The notes beneath the pieces are model-generated. The model was given only the letters and a program-made list of their open reading frames with translations. It ran no database searches and was not told the DNA's origin. Shown one piece after another: positions 34,818 through 43,021 of a DNA stretch of 45,232 nucleotides. The stretch spans positions 1 to 45,232 of the forward strand of contig CAZHMQ010000005.1 in NCBI GenBank assembly GCA_964533645.1, read 5' to 3'. Positions within the stretch are counted from its first letter, which is position 1. Each line of letters begins with the position of its first letter. The position numbers were made by a program, and so were the translations under genes. The stretch comes from JABDBK01 sp964533645. Lineage in GTDB: Bacteria; Pseudomonadota; Gammaproteobacteria; DSM-16500.

Positions 34818-35622
34818 GTTGTTTCACCACGATGGCTTTCCAGTTATCGCTATTCGTTTGTAATTTTGGCAATTCAGTAATACGTAATACTTGATCGTTA
34901 ATACGCATATCTGAGCCATCCCCTGTCACACCCAACTCCGTTTTAGACACATAAGGTGCGCTGACCATATGTTGTTGTAATAATTTACGATAAAGAATCA
35001 TACCATTATAGTCACGTTTTAAGCGCGCTAGATTTTGTTGAAATATACTGGCTGCTTGTTGCGAACCTTTTTCCCAACCTAACTGAATAGCTTTTTTCCA
35101 TATGCGACTTTCTTCATCATTTCTAGGCATCATGAATTTATGCGGTATTTCTGGCTTGTTATAACTCATCCATAGATATTCGCGCCAGTTAGGTGGAGTG
35201 GTTGCAAAGCGTGCTTGAGAAATAATTTTGTAGGTTTTATCCGAAATTCGAATAGTCGTGGAATCATCCAAATTTAAGGTGCTATCGCCTTCAGCGAGCA
35301 CAGGAGGTAATACGCCATGGCTTAACATCATGCCATTAAAGTTATAAATGGTTTCTAAATACCACTTATCTTTTTCCAATCGTTGGTTGATTTTTTGTGA
35401 TTCAGTTGCAAGACCACCTTGAGCGCCTAGGCTCATAGCAGTATCTTTCAAAGCTTTTGTGCGTATTTGCGTCGTATTAAATAAAGGTTCAGAGGTGGGA
35501 TCGGATTCCACTCTTAGTTCTTCAAGTTGATGTAAATTTGTCGGATCGACGTCTTGTTTTTTTTTGCTAAAACAGCCGGTCAATAAGCTTGTTAAGAGAA
35601 GTATGATGATAAACGGTTTCAT
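34807..35622 (-). CDS. dotC: Dot/Icm outer-membrane lipoprotein DotC
   Basis: A 271-residue lipoprotein of the Dot/Icm core complex. The lipobox is LTGC (Cys17), following a short signal peptide. Conserved blocks include LRTKALKDTAMSLGAQGGL-like residues 52-70, the WREYLWMSYNKPEIPHKFMMP block and EKGSQQAASIFQQNLARLKRD. DotC, DotD and DotH form the outer-membrane ring in Legionella. Somewhat shorter than Legionella DotC (303). Separated from dotD by 22 bases. Confidence 0.96.
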   Translation of the reverse strand: MKPFIIILLLTSLLTGCFSKKKQDVDPTNLHQLEELRVESDPTSEPLFNTTQIRTKALKDTAMSLGAQGGLATESQKINQRLEKDKWYLETIYNFNGMMLSHGVLPPVLAEGDSTLNLDDSTTIRISDKTYKIISQARFATTPPNWREYLWMSYNKPEIPHKFMMPRNDEESRIWKKAIQLGWEKGSQQAASIFQQNLARLKRDYNGMILYRKLLQQHMVSAPYVSKTELGVTGDGSDMRINDQVLRITELPKLQTNSDNWKAIVVKQHDY

Positions 35623-35644
35623 AGACCTACTTCTACTCCTTCAC

Positions 35645-36127
35645 TTAGAGTTTAGCATACCGTAATTCGATGACTCGACTATCTGGATAAACGACGACTG
35701 CTGCACGTCGACCGCATTGATACCCCACGTCGCGTAAGATATCGGCCACCATCATATTTTTATCGTATATGCTGACCATCACGGGAATGGCGGGCGGTCT
35801 CCCGAGTACGCGCATGCGATAATTGACTGATTTTGCAATTTGTCTTACCAAAGGTTCAACAGGACCTGACCAATCGACAGAAGTTAAACCAGACATACCA
35901 TAGCTTGCAGGGCTAGGCGATGCTGGCATTTCGGGCATAGGATGCGCCGCCTGTGCAACTTCAGTCAGATTAGAAATAGATCGACTTACTGCATAAGAAG
36001 CTTCAGCAAGCGCACTGCTCGACGTATCCGGCGGATCATGCGGCGGAGGTGTCGCGCATGCGGAAAGTATGAGCGATAACAGTACAATAGATGCAAATTT
36101 GGTTGTCATAAACGGTGATTTTTCCAT
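35645..36127 (-). CDS. dotD: Dot/Icm outer-membrane lipoprotein DotD
   Basis: A 160-residue lipoprotein with lipobox LSAC (Cys23 if the first ATG is used), a Pro-rich spacer, and a C-terminal secretin N0-like domain (about 85-160, with VDWSGPVEPLVRQIAKSVNY and VGYQCGRRAAVVVYP) as known for Legionella DotD. The start is uncertain: ATG at 36127 has a weak GGA, and ATG at 36109 (MTTKFASIVLL) would give a more usual signal peptide. First gene of the dotD-C-B unit, divergent from icmT. Confidence 0.93.
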   Translation of the reverse strand: MEKSPFMTTKFASIVLLSLILSACATPPPHDPPDTSSSALAEASYAVSRSISNLTEVAQAAHPMPEMPASPSPASYGMSGLTSVDWSGPVEPLVRQIAKSVNYRMRVLGRPPAIPVMVSIYDKNMMVADILRDVGYQCGRRAAVVVYPDSRVIELRYAKL

Positions 36128-36271
36128 GTGTCCGTTTTAGCGTATGGTGACTATTATCGAGTATTCACGTTCTCTGTGCTAGTAAAAAATAAAAATCCCT
36201 TCTCCTAAAATTGGCAGCCGAGAGAGTATAGGTAAGACAGATTAGATAAAGCAATATAAAAGTAATACGTA

Positions 36272-36290
36272 TATAATGATACATAGGAGG
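36272..36290 (+). promoter_or_regulatory. icmT -10 box and ribosome site
   Basis: A perfect TATAAT (36272-36277) is followed closely by AGGAGG (36285-36290). The upstream ATG at 36276 lies inside the -10 box and cannot be the start, so the second ATG at 36297 is chosen for icmT. Start of transcription must be close to the ribosome site, giving a very short leader. Confidence 0.5.
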
Positions 36291-36296
36291 TGTCCT

Positions 36297-36539
36297 ATGG
36301 CACATTGGCGTGATTCAGCAAGAAGTGTAAAGTTTTTTTTCGTCGATTTTAGGGCATGTTTCCCTTTGCTATTTTTGCTATTTCATATACGTCTTTGGAC
36401 TTTTGTGTTAGCAGTCATTGCGACAGCATTTTTTGCCGCATTAGAACGTTATGGATTTAGTGTCACGGTTTTTTTGCGATGGATGCGCTCGTTTGTGGCA
36501 GGGCCTAGAAAAATTGCACAACCTTGGTGGAAGAGGTAG
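36297..36539 (+). CDS. icmT: Dot/Icm inner-membrane protein IcmT
   Basis: An 80-residue inner-membrane Dot/Icm component. The sequence MAHWRDSARSVKFFFVDFRA, then FPLLFLLFHIRLWTFVLAVIATAFFAALERYGFS, carries one or two hydrophobic segments at about 24-55 and a basic C-terminal region, as in Legionella IcmT (86). ATG at 36297 with AGGAGG 6 bases upstream. Legionella IcmT is linked to pore formation and egress. It is followed 7 bases later by icmS. Confidence 0.95.
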   Translation: MAHWRDSARSVKFFFVDFRACFPLLFLLFHIRLWTFVLAVIATAFFAALERYGFSVTVFLRWMRSFVAGPRKIAQPWWKR

Positions 36540-36546
36540 ATAAAAG

Positions 36547-36885
36547 ATGGAAATACCAGATTTAATGGCAAAAATCGCAAAAGCCATGGGTGCACGCTTT
36601 AGTTTAAATGGTAGGCCCATGACGGTGGAAGAAGTGTTTGCTCCAACAGGTTTGTTACCTGCAATATGTCGTCGTGCGGATCAATTATCTTCATTATGTT
36701 TGGGTTACGGTATAGGCGCTAGCTTTGAAGAAGTCACGGGTTCTATTTTAGGGGTAAAAGTTTCTTTTGATGAAATTACTCCAAATGCATTGCGAGTGTT
36801 ATGCATGACCGATGTGTTGCATGAGTTAACGCAATCGACGCCGCGTGGTGAGGTTACGGTATTAGATCAGCTTATGTATGATTGA
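36547..36885 (+). CDS. icmS: Dot/Icm adaptor IcmS
   Basis: A 112-residue small acidic chaperone-like adaptor that pairs with IcmW at the coupling complex. Characteristic blocks are MAKIAKAMGARFSLNGRPMT, LPAICRRADQLSSLCLGYGIGASFE and ITPNALRVLCMTDVLHELT. Length matches Legionella IcmS (114). In Legionella and Coxiella icmS is followed by more icm genes; here a terminator and gpsA follow. Confidence 0.97.
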   Translation: MEIPDLMAKIAKAMGARFSLNGRPMTVEEVFAPTGLLPAICRRADQLSSLCLGYGIGASFEEVTGSILGVKVSFDEITPNALRVLCMTDVLHELTQSTPRGEVTVLDQLMYD

Positions 36886-36921
36886 AAAAATGGTGGGCAA
36901 AGCGCAGCGTGCCCACCATTT
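36884..36921 (-). terminator. Bidirectional terminator between icmS and gpsA
   Basis: AAATGGTGGGCA (36888-36899) pairs perfectly with TGCCCACCATTT (36910-36921) across a 10-base loop. The minus strand runs on into a T tract, so it ends the gpsA message; in the plus direction the T run is weaker. Confidence 0.85.
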
Positions 36922-37930
36922 ATCCCCGCTCAGATTTCGTAGCCCGCGACAACAAATCACGCATGGCATCTTGCGGTGTGATTTTTCCTTCTAAAATATG
37001 ACATACGGCTTCAGCTATAGGCATCTCAATGTTCACGCGGCGTGCAAGTTTCACCACAAGTTCGGCATTGCGCTTGCCCTCCACGACTTGACCAATCGCT
37101 TTTACCGCATCATCAGCTTCTTTGCCTTGACTAATCGAGAGACCAAATCGTCGATTACGAGATTGATTGTCAGTGCAAGTTAACATTAAATCGCCTAGGC
37201 CTGCTAAGCCTGTGAAGGTTTCAGCTTCTGCGCCTAATGCAACACCTAATCGGGTGATTTCAACCAAGCCACGTGTGATGAGAGCACAGCGTGCATTGGT
37301 ACCAAAGCCCATGCCATCTGAAATGCCGGTGGCAATAGCGATGACGTTTTTTACTGCGCCGCCTATTTCAACACCTATCACATCATCGGTTAGGTAAACG
37401 CGAAAAGTAGAACTATTAAATCGTCTTGAAACGTCCTCTGCAAAATCACTATGTGTGCTTGCAACGACCACAGCAGTTGGTAAGCCTGCAGCGACTTCAC
37501 CGGCAAACGATGGTCCTGATAAAACCGCATAAGGATAATGGTCAGAGACTATCTCTTTGAATGTTTCGTGTAATAATGCGCCGGTGTTTTCATCAAGTCC
37601 TTTGGTCACCCAAATCACTCGAGAAGCATCTTTTAGTTTGGGTTGTAAGTGTAATAAAAGATCACGAAAACCTGAGGAAGGCACAGCAATTAACATATCA
37701 TCGCATAATGGCAATGCTTCACTAAGATCAGCTATGGGAATAAGTGTAGCCGGAAATGCCTGGTTAGGCATGTACTGTTTATTCATGCCATCTTTTTGCA
37801 TGGCAATAATGTGGCTTTTTTCATTGCTCCATAAGTAAACGTTTTGTCCTAAGCGAGACAAATGCAAGGCAAGTGCGGTGCCCCAAGAACCGGCGCCCAA
37901 AATAAGAATAGGTTTTTCAAACGTGTTCAT
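36920..37930 (-). CDS. gpsA: Glycerol-3-phosphate dehydrogenase (NAD(P)+)
   Basis: A 336-residue cytoplasmic enzyme that reduces dihydroxyacetone phosphate to sn-glycerol 3-phosphate for phospholipid synthesis. The NAD-binding site is ILGAGSWGTALA (10-21), the substrate/catalytic block is GVEIGGAVKNVIAIATGISDG, and the C-terminal domain has FTGLAGLGDLMLTCTDNQSRN and MPIAEAVCHILEG. ATG at 37930 gives the family-typical N-terminus and length (339 in E. coli); a GTG at 37966 would add 12 unlikely residues. Last gene of rhodanese-grxC-secB-gpsA. Confidence 0.97.
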   Translation of the reverse strand: MNTFEKPILILGAGSWGTALALHLSRLGQNVYLWSNEKSHIIAMQKDGMNKQYMPNQAFPATLIPIADLSEALPLCDDMLIAVPSSGFRDLLLHLQPKLKDASRVIWVTKGLDENTGALLHETFKEIVSDHYPYAVLSGPSFAGEVAAGLPTAVVVASTHSDFAEDVSRRFNSSTFRVYLTDDVIGVEIGGAVKNVIAIATGISDGMGFGTNARCALITRGLVEITRLGVALGAEAETFTGLAGLGDLMLTCTDNQSRNRRFGLSISQGKEADDAVKAIGQVVEGKRNAELVVKLARRVNIEMPIAEAVCHILEGKITPQDAMRDLLSRATKSERG

Positions 37931-37993
37931 AAGGGCATCCAAAAATAGATATTTCCCCACCAACACTTTTTGCTAGTGGGAAGTAGGTGGGTT

Positions 37994-38494
37994 TTAGTGA
38001 ACCTGGCCATCGCCTGTTGCATCAGCCGTGCCTTTGCTTTGTTCTTGTAAATGTTGTGCATAAAGCGCATCAAAATTGACAGGAGCCAATAATAATTGTG
38101 GAAATCCACCGCGAACCACAACATCTGAAATCACTTCACGAGTATAAGGAAATAAAATGTTAGGACAGAAACTACCTAGCATTTGACGAAGTTGTTCGGC
38201 TGGAACACCTGAAATCATGAAGATACCGGCCTGATGGACTTCAATTAAGAATGCAGATTTCTTATTGCTGGTTACGGTTGCTGTCACTGATAAAACCACT
38301 TCGTGCATATTTTCTTGAATACGATTACTTTTGGTTTCCAGGTTAAGTTGTACTTCAGGTTTCCAATCGTCAACAAAAGTATGTGGGGTATTAGGTGCTT
38401 CGTAAGATAAGTCTTTTGTATAAATACGTTGAATCTCGAAGTTTGGCGCTGCATCACCTGCTACGTGATGTTTAGGTTGTGATTTATCAGTCAT
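37994..38494 (-). CDS. secB: Protein-export chaperone SecB
   Basis: A 166-residue cytosolic tetrameric chaperone that keeps preproteins unfolded for SecA. Recognisable blocks: FEIQRIYTKDLSYEAPNTPH, WKPEVQLNLET, EVHQAGIFMISGV, CPNILFPYTREVISDVVVRGGFPQLLLAPVNFDALY. Length is slightly above E. coli (155), with a polar C-terminal tail. A hairpin region (37960-37992) with CCCACC / GGTGGG arms lies between it and gpsA. Conserved place after grxC. Confidence 0.97.
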   Translation of the reverse strand: MTDKSQPKHHVAGDAAPNFEIQRIYTKDLSYEAPNTPHTFVDDWKPEVQLNLETKSNRIQENMHEVVLSVTATVTSNKKSAFLIEVHQAGIFMISGVPAEQLRQMLGSFCPNILFPYTREVISDVVVRGGFPQLLLAPVNFDALYAQHLQEQSKGTADATGDGQVH

Positions 38495-38507
38495 GAGATG
38501 AGTCCTT

Positions 38508-38762
38508 TTAGTTAATTAATAAAATGTCTAGTTGCCCTGATTTTGACAATTGGATTAGGTCGTCATAGCCGCCTATGGCTTTATCATTAATGAAAATTTG
38601 TGGTACAGTTCGTCTTCCGCTCAAGCGTTCCATTTCAGCACGTTTTTCAGTATGCATATCAATGCGAATTTCTTCATAAGCCAAATGTTTTGAATCTAAA
38701 AACTGTTTTGCCCAAATACAATAAGGACACTGTGCAGTGGAATAGATAATAATTTTTGCCAT
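38508..38762 (-). CDS. grxC: Glutaredoxin 3
   Basis: An 84-residue glutathione-dependent disulfide reductase of the cytoplasm. Active site CPYC (residues 12-15), the cis-Pro motif TVPQIFI and the glutathione-binding GGYDDLIQL block are present. The start ATG at 38762 (MAKIIIYSTAQCPYC) is chosen; the longer frame up to 38894 is just the antisense-free overlap with the rhodanese gene. It follows the rhodanese stop by 5 bases. Confidence 0.96.
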   Translation of the reverse strand: MAKIIIYSTAQCPYCIWAKQFLDSKHLAYEEIRIDMHTEKRAEMERLSGRRTVPQIFINDKAIGGYDDLIQLSKSGQLDILLIN

Positions 38763-38767
38763 CAGTA

Positions 38768-39190
38768 TTAATCCTTGACTAGTGGCATTTCCGCATCTCG
38801 CCAGCTGCGTATACCACCCGCTAGTATGAACGCAGATAAACCTATTTTCATCAATAGGGTTGCAGCGCGTGCGGATTCTAAACCGGCAGCACAAACTAGA
38901 ATGATGGGTTTAGATTTGTATTTTTCAAGCTTTTTGGGTTTATTTTCTAATTCAGCAAAAGGAATTGAGATAGATCCTACAATATGTCCCGTTTTAAAAG
39001 CATCTGCTGGTCGTATATCCACCAATACAGCGTCTTGATGATTCATTAATTGGGTAGCTTCTTGGGGAGAGATGCGTCTTGCGCCTTGTTTATTTCGAAT
39101 CCATTCAATGACAAGGAGTAAGACAAAAATAATGATGAGTGCAGTGCTAAGCATCCAGTGGTTTTGGATAAATGATAAAATATCTTGCAT
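38768..39190 (-). CDS. Membrane-anchored rhodanese-domain protein
   Basis: A 140-residue YibN-like protein: one N-terminal membrane helix (about 12-30) and one rhodanese domain. The active loop is VCAAGLESARAA, with catalytic Cys100 and the CxxGxxS pattern. The ATG at 39190 is preferred because AGGTG lies 5 bases upstream; a frame from 39226 would add 12 residues. The order rhodanese-grxC-secB-gpsA is the same as in E. coli (yibN-grxC-secB-gpsA). The physiological sulfur acceptor is not known. Confidence 0.9.
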   Translation of the reverse strand: MQDILSFIQNHWMLSTALIIIFVLLLVIEWIRNKQGARRISPQEATQLMNHQDAVLVDIRPADAFKTGHIVGSISIPFAELENKPKKLEKYKSKPIILVCAAGLESARAATLLMKIGLSAFILAGGIRSWRDAEMPLVKD

Positions 39191-39231
39191 ATTTTCACCT
39201 GTGTTAGAGTGGGTGGGATTATACACAGGTT

Positions 39232-39954
39232 TTAGTCATGAATAAAAGATGCTTGTGGCCGAGCACAACACCAGACATCAATGTTTTTTGCCCCATTTGA
39301 TTTCAGTAGATGACAAAACTCTCGTATGGTGTTACCTGTGGTAATCACATCATCGATCACGGCGATGTGATAATTATCCCATCGCATAGTCGTTGTAAAA
39401 GCTTGTTTTATATTGGTTTCACGCTCTTTAGCGGTAAGTGTTGCTTGGGGAGCGGTGGGTTTGATACGAAGACATGCTTTTGCGTTAATGGCTATCCGAC
39501 AGCGCTTAGCGATAGGTCGTGCAATTTCTATTGCTTGGTTATACCCACGTTCGATAAGTCTATGAGAGTGTAATGGCACAGGGATGATAACATCAGGTAG
39601 AGGCTTTGTTTGGTACCAAATTTTTTGTATGCTTTCTGCCATCAATTCACCTAGGATACGAGCATTGACTAGTTTTTGATTGAACTTTAATTCGAGTAAT
39701 AAGCTATCAATGGGTGTTTTATAGTCAAATAATGCAAAAGTAGTGTCAAATGGACGAGTTTGCTGCAAACATTGACCGCAAATAAGCGTGTTATTTTCCG
39801 TGGGCAGCGACGCGGCACAGATATTGCACGATGTTTTGGATAGGGGTAAATCTTGATAACAAGGTAAGCACAAATCTTGCTCGCGATGAGACGGGTTCCC
39901 ACAAAGTATGCAGGTATAGGGTAGTAGCCAAGAAAGTAGTTTTTTTATGGGCAT
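39232..39954 (-). CDS. comF: ComF/GntX-family phosphoribosyltransferase-like protein
   Basis: A 240-residue ComF-family protein with an N-terminal zinc ribbon (CILCG, CLPC, CNIC, CGQC at about 16-68) and a C-terminal phosphoribosyltransferase domain with VIPVPLHSHRLIERGYNQA and the PRPP loop VIDDVITTGNTI. ComF aids DNA uptake in naturally transformable bacteria; GntX-like homologues in gamma-proteobacteria have a similar role. It lies upstream of the rhodanese gene on the same strand and is divergent from the BioC-like gene. Confidence 0.92.
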   Translation of the reverse strand: MPIKKLLSWLLPYTCILCGNPSHREQDLCLPCYQDLPLSKTSCNICAASLPTENNTLICGQCLQQTRPFDTTFALFDYKTPIDSLLLELKFNQKLVNARILGELMAESIQKIWYQTKPLPDVIIPVPLHSHRLIERGYNQAIEIARPIAKRCRIAINAKACLRIKPTAPQATLTAKERETNIKQAFTTTMRWDNYHIAVIDDVITTGNTIREFCHLLKSNGAKNIDVWCCARPQASFIHD

Positions 39955-40040
39955 AGTGTAAAATGGTGGTTAATTTTAAACACCTCCTTATCTAGGTTAA
40001 AAAGTGGGTGTTCAAGTGCGATTTTTTTGAGAGTCAAGTC

Positions 40041-40652
40041 ATGATACATACAAACCACCCACTCATGCGAGTTATTCAAGAAGAAATCTTATCGCGCCTT
40101 GATCTTGTCGCATTAAAGCCTACATGCATACTGGCTATCGCTTGTGATGATTTGCAAGTACGTTATCCAGATGCAGAAATCGTGTCATCGGCTGATGCAG
40201 AGCATAGTGTAGATCTTATTGTGTCAAATTTATGCTTGCCGTGGTGCGAAGATATAGACACTGTCTTTCGTGAATGGCGTAGGCTATTGCGTCCCGAAGG
40301 TTTGCTGATGTTTACCAGTCTGGGCCCAACCACTTTTTCTGAAATCGATCTAGAGCCGCTGCCGCAATTTATGGATATGCACCATGTAGGTGATGCTTTA
40401 CTTAAGGCAGGATTTGCAGATCCTGTGCTTGACGTGGAGCATTTTGAAATGAAATATCAAGATAAGGCTCAAGTCTTAGACGATTTAGCGGTAATGGGTG
40501 TGGCGGAAGTGAATAAATCTGTTCTATCACTAAGCTATGAAGTGGTATATGGCCACGCTTGGTGTCCAGAAGTAACACATGATTTTTTAGCAGATTTTGA
40601 TGGAATGGTTAAAATTCCACTGGAAGCGCTACGTGCGCGATTGCGAAAGTAG
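40041..40652 (+). CDS. BioC-like methyltransferase-fold protein, degenerate SAM site
   Basis: A 203-residue protein resembling malonyl-ACP O-methyltransferase BioC: DLIVSNLCLPWCEDIDTVFREWRRLLRPEGLLMFTSLGP is the typical BioC core (split here only for description), followed by QFMDMHHVGDALLKAGFADPVLD. The part that should hold the SAM-binding LDLGCGTG loop and about 40 residues after it is reduced to CILAIACDDLQVRYPDAEIV, so SAM binding is doubtful. ATG at 40041 is preferred (GAG about 9 bases upstream) over GTG at 40008. It may be an inactive remnant or a repurposed protein; the comF neighbour is also beside bio genes in other gamma-proteobacteria. Confidence 0.7.
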   Translation: MIHTNHPLMRVIQEEILSRLDLVALKPTCILAIACDDLQVRYPDAEIVSSADAEHSVDLIVSNLCLPWCEDIDTVFREWRRLLRPEGLLMFTSLGPTTFSEIDLEPLPQFMDMHHVGDALLKAGFADPVLDVEHFEMKYQDKAQVLDDLAVMGVAEVNKSVLSLSYEVVYGHAWCPEVTHDFLADFDGMVKIPLEALRARLRK

Positions 40653-40711
40653 GAGAATCATGCTGTGTATCGTATAATAAAGCTTACCCATCTTTTACAA
40701 GGATTGTAATC

Positions 40712-41602
40712 GTGGCAACAGATATTTATATCGGTGTCGATGGCGGTGGGACTAAATCGAAATTGCGAGTCGAAGATAGTACTGGCAAACTATTAGGTCA
40801 GGCAGTGTCAGGACCGGCAAATATTCGCCTATCCGTAGAGGGTGCATGGGAATCTATTTATGCCGCATTAGATGAAGTACTCACTTCACAAGCTCTGTCT
40901 CTCGATGATAACCAATATCATTTTCACGCAGGCTTAGGACTTGCCGGTTGTGAGGTCGCTGATGCGCGCCAAGCTTTTTTACATACCCCTCATTCTTTTA
41001 AAACGATTCAGCTTTTTTCAGATGCTCATGCGGCTTGTGTAGGCGCGCATCATGCTCGAGACGGCGGAATTATTATTGTGGGTACAGGAGTGGTGGGTTA
41101 TCAAGTTTATCTTTCAAAAGGTTCAAAAGTGGGTGGCTGGGGTTTTCCACATGATGATGAAGGCAGCGGTGCCTGGTTAGGTTTGCAGGCTGTGCGATTG
41201 ACATTTGAATGGTTGGATCATAGAGCTGAAAAATCACCTTTGGCACAAGATGTTTTTGCTTTTTTCAATGATGATATTGAAACACTTGTTGCTTTTGCAA
41301 ATCGTGCAACGTCCAATGATTTTGCGAGACTTGCTCCCCTTGTTATTAATCATAGTCAACAAGAAGAAATTGCAGCAGTACGTATTATGAAAAAAGCGGC
41401 ACATGCTGTCGATCGTATACATCATGCTTTAGCAAAAATACGTGTTGATGATAACGCTGATTTTCCGATTTGTTTATTCGGTGGTATCGCGCCGTTTATT
41501 GAGCCTTGGCTGAGTGACGCATTGCGTGCTTCATTAGTGCATAGGCAAGCTGATGCAACGGTGGGTGCTGTTTTATTGATGCGAGAAGCCATAACGTGTT
41601 AA
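40712..41602 (+). CDS. N-acetylglucosamine kinase-like (BadF/BadG family)
   Basis: A 296-residue sugar kinase of the ASKHA fold. The phosphate-1 loop is IGVDGGGTKSKLRV (residues 7-20), the adenosine region is in IIIVGTGVVGYQ and GGWGFPHDDEGSGAWLG, and the C-terminal half has FGGIAPF. These features match BadF/BadG/BcrA/BcrD-type N-acetylglucosamine/glucosamine kinases. Its stop overlaps the start of nagA by 7 bases, which supports a job in amino-sugar salvage: GlcNAc is phosphorylated here and deacetylated by NagA. Confidence 0.85.
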   Translation: MATDIYIGVDGGGTKSKLRVEDSTGKLLGQAVSGPANIRLSVEGAWESIYAALDEVLTSQALSLDDNQYHFHAGLGLAGCEVADARQAFLHTPHSFKTIQLFSDAHAACVGAHHARDGGIIIVGTGVVGYQVYLSKGSKVGGWGFPHDDEGSGAWLGLQAVRLTFEWLDHRAEKSPLAQDVFAFFNDDIETLVAFANRATSNDFARLAPLVINHSQQEEIAAVRIMKKAAHAVDRIHHALAKIRVDDNADFPICLFGGIAPFIEPWLSDALRASLVHRQADATVGAVLLMREAITC

Positions 41603-42756
41603 CGATTTCTGGTTTACATGTTTATACATCGGATGGTGTCTTGCAGAATGCGGGTGTTGTGATACAAGATGGCATCATTGCCGATATTGTTTTGAATAAA
41701 CCCGGGCATCATGATTTCCCAGCGAATTATCATCTTATTCCAGGATTGATTGATTTGCATGTGCATGGGATGCATGGTCACGATGTCATGGATGCCACGC
41801 CTCACGCGTTAAAAAAAATTAGCCAAGCCTTAGCAAGAGAAGGCACGACGTCTTTTTTAGCCACAACGATGACCGCATCGGAACAAGATATTGAAAAAAC
41901 CTTACTTGCGGTGCGTGACTACAAGGGTATGCAAGATGGTGCCACTCTATTAGGCGTTCATCTCGAGGGTCCGTTTATTTCACCCAACAAAGCGGGTGCA
42001 CAATGTGCAGATCATATACTTTTACCGAGCATCGAGACATTACATCATTGGCAAAAACTTGCAGAAAATGCCATTAAACTTGTGACTTTTGCGCCAGAAT
42101 GTGCGAGCCAGGAATTTATAGCTTATCTGAAAAAAAATAATATAGTTGCAGCACTTGGTCATAGCAATGCAACGTATGCTGAAACGATGAATGCCATGCA
42201 ACATGGCTGTGATTACGTCACACATCTTTTTAATGCCATGCGCGGTATCCATCAACGCGAGCCAGGTATGGTAACTGCAGCACTTTTAGAAAATGTTTGG
42301 ACAGAGCTTATCGTTGATGGAGTCCATTTACATCCGGCTATTGTGAAGCTTATTTTACATATGAAAGGCATGGAAAAAATGATATTAGTCACAGACGCCA
42401 TGCGTGCAACTTGTTTACAGCATGGCGTCTATGATCTTGGCGGACAACAAGTCACTGTTAAAGAAAATACGGCGACACTTGCAGATGGAACGCTTGCTGG
42501 TAGTGTCTTACGTATGCCGCAAGCGATAAAAAATATGTTAAAGTTCACCGAGTGCGATCTTTTAGATGCAGTTAAAATGGCGTCTGAAAATCCTGCAAAA
42601 GTATTAGGAATATGTGATAAAAAAGGCAGTATTAGTATAGGTAAAGATGCTGATCTCGTGGTGTTAGATGAGCATCTTAATGTTGCGATGACCATATGTG
42701 GTGGGCGTGAGGTTTATCGCTTTGGTGGTTTTACTCCTGCTTTATGCAAGTCGTAA
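41596..42756 (+). CDS. nagA: N-acetylglucosamine-6-phosphate deacetylase
   Basis: A 386-residue amidohydrolase of amino-sugar catabolism and cell-wall recycling, giving glucosamine 6-phosphate and acetate. Metal and substrate motifs: LIDLHVHGMHGHDVMD, GVHLEGPFISPNKAGAQ, ALGHSNATYAE, YVTHLFNAMRGIHQREPG, VDGVHLHP and LVTDAMRAT. The start is GTG at 41596, overlapping the kinase gene. Length agrees with E. coli NagA (382). The 3' end overlaps the convergent 84-residue gene by 43 bases. Confidence 0.95.
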   Translation: MLTISGLHVYTSDGVLQNAGVVIQDGIIADIVLNKPGHHDFPANYHLIPGLIDLHVHGMHGHDVMDATPHALKKISQALAREGTTSFLATTMTASEQDIEKTLLAVRDYKGMQDGATLLGVHLEGPFISPNKAGAQCADHILLPSIETLHHWQKLAENAIKLVTFAPECASQEFIAYLKKNNIVAALGHSNATYAETMNAMQHGCDYVTHLFNAMRGIHQREPGMVTAALLENVWTELIVDGVHLHPAIVKLILHMKGMEKMILVTDAMRATCLQHGVYDLGGQQVTVKENTATLADGTLAGSVLRMPQAIKNMLKFTECDLLDAVKMASENPAKVLGICDKKGSISIGKDADLVVLDEHLNVAMTICGGREVYRFGGFTPALCKS

Positions 42757-42968
42757 TCAAGCACATAAGAATCAGATTTTCGAGAGCCATTAAATTCTTG
42801 TCTCAAATAGGCTTTTAATTGATAATCATTGTATTTAGGATCGTTGGGGCGAAAAAAACCACCACGCATGTGAGAAAGACGCTGCATATCACTTTGTTTC
42901 ATGCGTTGATTGACATACTCTTCCTGTGCTCTTAGTTGTTTATCTCTTGTTGATGGTGAGTTTCCCAT
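42714..42968 (-). CDS. Small hypothetical protein with MGxxxS N-terminus
   Basis: An 84-residue basic, polar, soluble protein with no signal peptide. It begins MGNSPSTRDKQ, the form of a eukaryotic N-myristoylation signal (Gly2, Ser6), and continues with charged helical sequence (EEYVNQRMKQSDMQRLSH), a GGFFRPNDPKYNDYQLKAY middle and a basic tail (KPPKR). No family recognised. It converges on nagA, overlapping its last codons by 43 bases, and is divergent from the hydrolase gene. Whether it is a conserved housekeeping protein or a host-directed protein cannot be told. Confidence 0.6.
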   Translation of the reverse strand: MGNSPSTRDKQLRAQEEYVNQRMKQSDMQRLSHMRGGFFRPNDPKYNDYQLKAYLRQEFNGSRKSDSYVLDYDLHKAGVKPPKR

Positions 42969-43021
42969 GGCTATTCCCTAATACAATAATGTAACCTCAT
43001 CATATCATATGAGAAAAGAAA

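Noticed and set aside
36128..36296. PmrA-type (TTAA-repeat) regulatory site before icmT/dotD, and likewise before icmV/icmW and 17.4 kb
   Set aside because: I looked for the two spaced TTAA-type half-sites known from Legionella and Coxiella and saw only isolated TTAA strings with wrong spacing.
38763..38894. N-terminal extension of glutaredoxin
   Set aside because: It is the wrong frame through the end of the rhodanese gene; the normal glutaredoxin start is at 38762.
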